Of a stretch of 64,000 nucleotides of DNA, positions 59,540 to 64,000 are shown piece after piece. The stretch spans positions 7,998,001 through 8,062,000 of the forward strand of contig NC_070561.1 in NCBI RefSeq assembly GCF_026914185.1, in the 5' to 3' direction. Made by a program: the position numbers and the translations under genes. Under the pieces are notes generated by a model. That model saw only the letters and a program-made list of their open reading frames with translations. It searched no databases and was not told the origin of the DNA. This stretch comes from Puccinia triticina. Lineage: Eukaryota > Basidiomycota > Pucciniomycetes > Pucciniales > Pucciniaceae. Within the stretch, counting starts at the first letter, position 1. Each line of letters starts with the position of its first letter.

Positions 59540-62090
59540 CCCTGTTCCTGTTCACACTATCACCCTCATATCACCTAAACCCTTCATAAATACTTCATTA
59601 TTACTTCATGTTCAGATTCTACACCCCATTTCACCCCTAGTAACCCACTCATTTCACCTAGGATTTCCAAATGGATCAGAAGTTATTGGCATGTATAGTT
59701 TTGGCAGGTATTTTCTTCATACATATCCTTAGCATTATTACATACATCATTCATTAGTATCATAGCTTCATAGGACTGCAGATCTTACATAACTTCATTA
59801 CTTATTTTCCCCTTCATATGAATCAGCAGTCCATTCCTTCATAGCTCTTGTAATTATTACCAAATGCTCATCATTATTTCATCTTCCACATAGTTACCTT
59901 TCATGTACACTCCTTGGTCATTGCACCTTCATCATTACTGCTCATCTTCAGATATTGTTACTATGTGCTCATCATGTATCACCCTCCTGTAGTACTTTTC
60001 ACATATATAAACACCCCTCTAGATCTTGTATCCCCATCATGCACTTTCTACTTCATCCCCTCTGTAGCACCTTTTACACTACCCTTATATGCACTTTCAC
60101 CCACTACAATTTGTATGCACCTCTCCCCCATACTCTCTGTAGCACCTTTTACACACCTCACTTAGATAACATTTCACCCCTCAGAAATATATCCCCCAGC
60201 ATATATCTCATTACCCATCTCAGAGTGACTCCCCAAGAGCTTCTGCTTTTCTCCCCATCTCACTTCTCCTCTCTCCCTCAGTAGGATTGATACACCTCAA
60301 ACTCATAAAGTGTTAAAGTCATCCAAGTCAAAGAGAATCATCAGCCACACCCTTTTCTTTTTCTGGATGCTTTCAGGAGCGCAGTGGATGGGGGCTTGGT
60401 CCATGAAGCGGCGCGCCCAACAACTCCCATACCGCCGCCCTGAGGCGGGGTGATGCCGGGACAGCGCGCAACGCGCAGCGAGACGCAGCCGCAGTAAACC
60501 CGCCCACAAGGGAGGGATGAACCAGCGAGGAAATCAGGCAGCTCTCCCAATCGCCGTGCATCAAACTCGATACCGGAAACCATTGCCATTTGACTGCCGC
60601 AAGGGAAAAATTTTTTGCCCCACCCGCCCACCCAGTTGTGGATCCCGCCCACCCGCGGGCTCCAGCTTTTTGGGATACTGTGAGAACAGAGGACCTAACA
60701 CTATCTAGGAGTGATGTTGTCTGAAGGGGGAACAGACAATTCCCCCTCCTCAGATATCCCCCTACTCTCCTTTGAGGAAAAGTCCTTGAAGAGCTCCAGG
60801 CCCTATTCTAGGGAAAGAGCAAAGAGAGATAAAGGGAACTAGCTCCCCTCAGCCCGCACCGGGAAGACTTGAGGGCTACAAGAGTAGCGCCTGGGTCAGC
60901 CCAAGTGGGGATCAACCCCACAAAATAGAAGGAGCCTGAGAACTAATCAGGCGGCACGTTACTGCCCACGTAGGCAGTTACGTTGAGGGACTCCTGTCTG
61001 TGCTAAGCGGCAGCAGTCGTGTGAGGGGATTGGGTGCTGTTTAGGCTGCCCTCAAGGTTGGTGGTCCGTGGAGATGAGCTCTGAAAAAAAAAGGGGGGGG
61101 GGGATCTGGGATAGCTGGTGGTGGTTTTGAGATGTTTGCCGGGGTGTTGGATCCTTGGCGGCGGTTGTTTGTTTTGAGGAAAGGGATGAGGTGTGATCTT
61201 AAGAAAAGAAGAAAAAGGATCTGAGAACTTTAGATGAAGGATGATTGGCAAGCCGTGCTCAAAGGTTCTGAACTCTGAGGATATGATCAATAAACTCCGT
61301 GATGGTACGTATTCTGGGGATCAGAATGCCATGCCTCTCCCATCATCCAAGTTCAGCAAACTTGGACTCCGGGAGGCAACCTGTCACATGTATTTCATCA
61401 CATCCTCCCGCGCGCTACACGCGCGCACCCACACAACAACAATAGAAGCAGGAAAAGAGAAACACAGCACAAAGAAATAATGGAAGCAGAGTGAGATGAG
61501 ACAGAGAGAAGAAAGAAAGGAAAGAAAAGAAAATAGGAGAAAGGACACACTCAAGACAGAAAAACAAACAGAAAGGGAAAGAAACCAGAAACAACAGGAA
61601 AATAAATCCACAGCAGGCGCTGTGTTAGGACCAAGAAAGCTGACAGGGGATAGGGACTGAGAAGAAGGGGAGATGGAAAGATGGAGAGAAGGAAAAGGAG
61701 GAGGGGTTCAAAAATGAGAAGGTGATGGAAAGGAATCTTGAGGTTTGGGTTTTTGATGCCTTGATGATGAGGTCTTGAGGATCCTGACGGCGGTGATTCT
61801 CCTGACGGCCACAAGAGGGGCCACCACAACATATACAGCACTAGGAATGCCCAGCACAGTGGAATGGATTAGTGTAACCCTCTCTCCATCAGCATTAGTC
61901 AAGAGGGCAGCCTCACCAGCACCTGTAGCCTCTTCTACATTATCAGTAGTGTAGTTGACTATTTCCCCTCACAGCTCTTTCCTGATCTTTTAGGAGTTCC
62001 ACACTGGTCAAACTATTCTTGCCAAGCAAGCTCTCAGGCCTTTCCCACATGTTTGACAAAGCGCCCTATATCCGCCCAATACAGCCCAAA
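59540..62090. mobile_element. About 2.6 kb separating Copia gag and pol
   Basis: A pyrimidine-rich part (59560-60300, with repeated TGTAGCACCTTTTACAC) is followed by a GC-rich part (60370-60720), a purine-rich part (61080-61700) and AT-moderate sequence. No gene was recognised. Gag-like reading resumes at about 62060 (RPIQPKTSKTSS) and leads into the protease, so this is probably an insertion, perhaps another LTR element. Its ends and target duplication were not found. Confidence 0.45.
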
Positions 62091-62210
62091 ACATCAAAAA
62101 CCTCATCCCTGCCCAAAACCGCAGGCAGGCCCTTAAACAATTGTCCCTCAGCAACAAAAAACCGCTGATACAATCAACAGGTCAATGACACCAAACAAGT
62201 TGACACGCGC

Positions 62211-63926
62211 ATGATCAACCCAGATCTCTTTGCCAAGGATAATGATGAAACATACGTCTTTGAAGGAGAGAACCTGTCCGCTGAACCAAATATTGACCAC
62301 TTCCACCTCCGGGAAATACAAGTCCAAGGTGAAGGCCAAGAAGCTATCTCGGACTCTGGGGCATCTGACAATGTGACCGGCAATAGGTACGCCTTACACG
62401 ATTTTGAAGAACTAGCAAACCTAATAGCTGTCAGAGTTGCAACTGATGGACCTTGTAACTACATTACAGGTACGGGTATGCTGAAATTTTGCCGGATGAA
62501 CTCAATGATTATCGCTGTTAAAAAGGTGTTTTTCTGTGAGCAAGCTAGATCTACACTTATGTCCGTGGCAGCTTTCAAGAAGTCTAATGCGCAATTTCAG
62601 GTCTATGACAACTTCGGCACCATCGATTTGCTTAGCCCATCTGGGAAGTTACTCCTTTGGAGCGTCTTTGATCCACACACAAAGACATGGCCCCTTCCGT
62701 GCCCACTCCGCAACCCATCTTACACCAGCTCATTTTCCCATCATAGTTGTATTGGCCTCTGCCAAAATAATGTTGAAATCAATTCAGTATTCAAATCGCC
62801 AAACTTCATTGAAAGTAGCCAGTTCACTTGGCATCCTGAGGACCTAAGCGCAGATGAAAAAACTTTGCTGTTTTGGCATTGTCTTTTTGGCCACGCAAGC
62901 CTGCGTAAAATCAGGCGTTTGGTCAAACTAAAGCTAGGATATGGACTACCTGCCACTATGCCTGCAGGTTTGATCAAGTGCCCTGTCTGCTCAATCTGCA
63001 AAGGCACAAGGACATCTATCCTTGGTCCCACCAACCGTTGCTCAGAAAATCTTTCAGTTGTATGCGTTGATCTGATGGGACCATTTGATCCACCAACAAT
63101 GAGTGGAGGTAAGTACGCTTTGACAATAAGAGAAATTTACACATCTTACAGTGAGGTGAAAATATTGAAAGCAAAATCTGATGCGGCAAAAGTGCTGATG
63201 CAAACTCTGATCAGATGGGAGACACAGACTAACCAAAAAGTGAAGATCCTGCGTTCCGACAACGGCGGAGAGTTTGATTCAAAAGCTTTTGCAGACTCCT
63301 TAGCCACAAAAGGAATCATCGCGGAGAGGTCCCTGCCATACCATCACTTCCAAAATGGCGCAGCAGAACGTTACAACCGGACAGTTGCAGATATGGGGCA
63401 GAGCATACTCTACGACAGCAGTCTAGGAAAAGAATTCTGGGGGTATGCGTTCTTGTGGTCAGCATGGATGCTAAATTGTATCCCAAACAAGACAACGAAA
63501 GACTTTACGCCGTACAAATGCTTTTTTGGAGACAAGCCGCAGCTTGACTGCACACGTGTCTTTGGCTCCACAGCTTATGCTTTAGTAGCCCCAGAGAAAC
63601 ATAAAAAACTGGACAATCAAGCGGTTGAAGGCATTGTAGTTGGCCATCTCAAGGAGTCCAAAGGTTGGACATTTTGGATCCCGTTGACAAAGAAGCTTGT
63701 ATCATCTGCATGGGCGGACTTCGGTCACAACTGTCTACCCACAGCTCAAAATACTACAGAAGCGAAGACACTTGAACTGGGCAACTTTACTAAAGAAGAG
63801 GCAGTATTGGAACAAGAAGCAAACGTGGATCACAAAATGTCTAAAACGGCAACTGAAGAAAATGATGTCCCCTCCATGTTGTGGAACTTCTACGCAAGGT
63901 GTGATCTGAGCTTGGAAGGGAAATAG
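62211..63926 (+). pseudogene. Copia-type pol: protease and integrase, premature stop before the reverse transcriptase
   Basis: Open for 571 codons. Order: aspartic protease core (AISDSGASDNVTG), GAG-pre-integrase region with the zinc-binding HCLFGHASLRKI..CPVCSICKG, and an integrase core with the catalytic triad visible in VCVDLMGPFD, RSDNGGEFDS and NGAAERYNRTV. The domain ends VFGSTAYALV..KLDNQAVEGIVVG, typical of Ty1/Copia. A TAG at 63924-63926 stops the frame, but the same frame continues (QKPGKFRLKVLEGL) to the window edge, so the stop is likely a mutation. The reverse transcriptase and RNase H lie outside the window. Confidence 0.9.
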
Positions 63927-64000
63927 CAAAAACCAGGAAAGTTTAGGCTGAAGGTGCTTGAAGGGCTGCCTTCCTATAATGAACTCTGGGAGAAAGTACA

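Overview
The window looks like a piece of a rust-fungus genome (Pucciniales, Puccinia-like). This is inferred from intron-dense eukaryotic genes with short GT-AG introns (mostly 50-100 bp), fungal protein families, and the heavy load of nested DNA transposons and Copia-type retroelements. I saw no rRNA, tRNA or CRISPR array. All protein identities come from reading motifs; no database search was possible. Splice sites are predictions that were checked for reading phase.

Layout. 1-5.7 kb is repeat-rich: Harbinger-type MITEs, a foldback element with an 8-bp target duplication, a hAT-type MITE and a palindromic tandem array. 5.8-16.6 kb holds two genes in tandem on the minus strand: VPS15 (regulatory kinase of the class III PI3-kinase complex) and a YPP1/TTC7-like TPR protein (scaffold of the plasma-membrane PI4-kinase). 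17-21 kb is transposon debris with one intact 1.1-kb CACTA-like non-autonomous element. 21.7-25.1 kb holds a convergent pair: a zinc sorbitol/L-arabinitol dehydrogenase (+) and an aldo-keto reductase (-), which plausibly both act in polyol or pentose metabolism.

26-40 kb has almost no host genes and is layered with transposons. A CACTA-type foldback (28531-34870) carries three further insertions, and the target duplications and empty sites can be read directly. Other parts are a 33-bp satellite inside an inverted-repeat element, a retroelement RNase H remnant, and a Mutator-type MITE with a 9-bp target duplication. 40.6-43.5 kb is an apparently complete PIF/Harbinger transposon (Myb/SANT-like protein plus DDE transposase), itself inserted in an older MITE.

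44.0-47.5 kb has two host genes on the plus strand: a probable MPP6 nuclear exosome cofactor and OST1/ribophorin I of the oligosaccharyltransferase. 49.6-50.9 kb holds a five-exon gene for a small secreted protein with no recognised domain, a candidate effector. 51.4-64 kb is a short palindromic array, a possible solo LTR, a decayed Mutator-like transposase with a SWIM zinc finger, and a Copia element. The Copia gag is broken by stops, gag and pol are separated by about 2.6 kb, and pol runs off the window.

The most unusual pattern is that several otherwise unrelated non-autonomous TIR elements each enclose an array of short palindromic tandem repeats instead of a gene.
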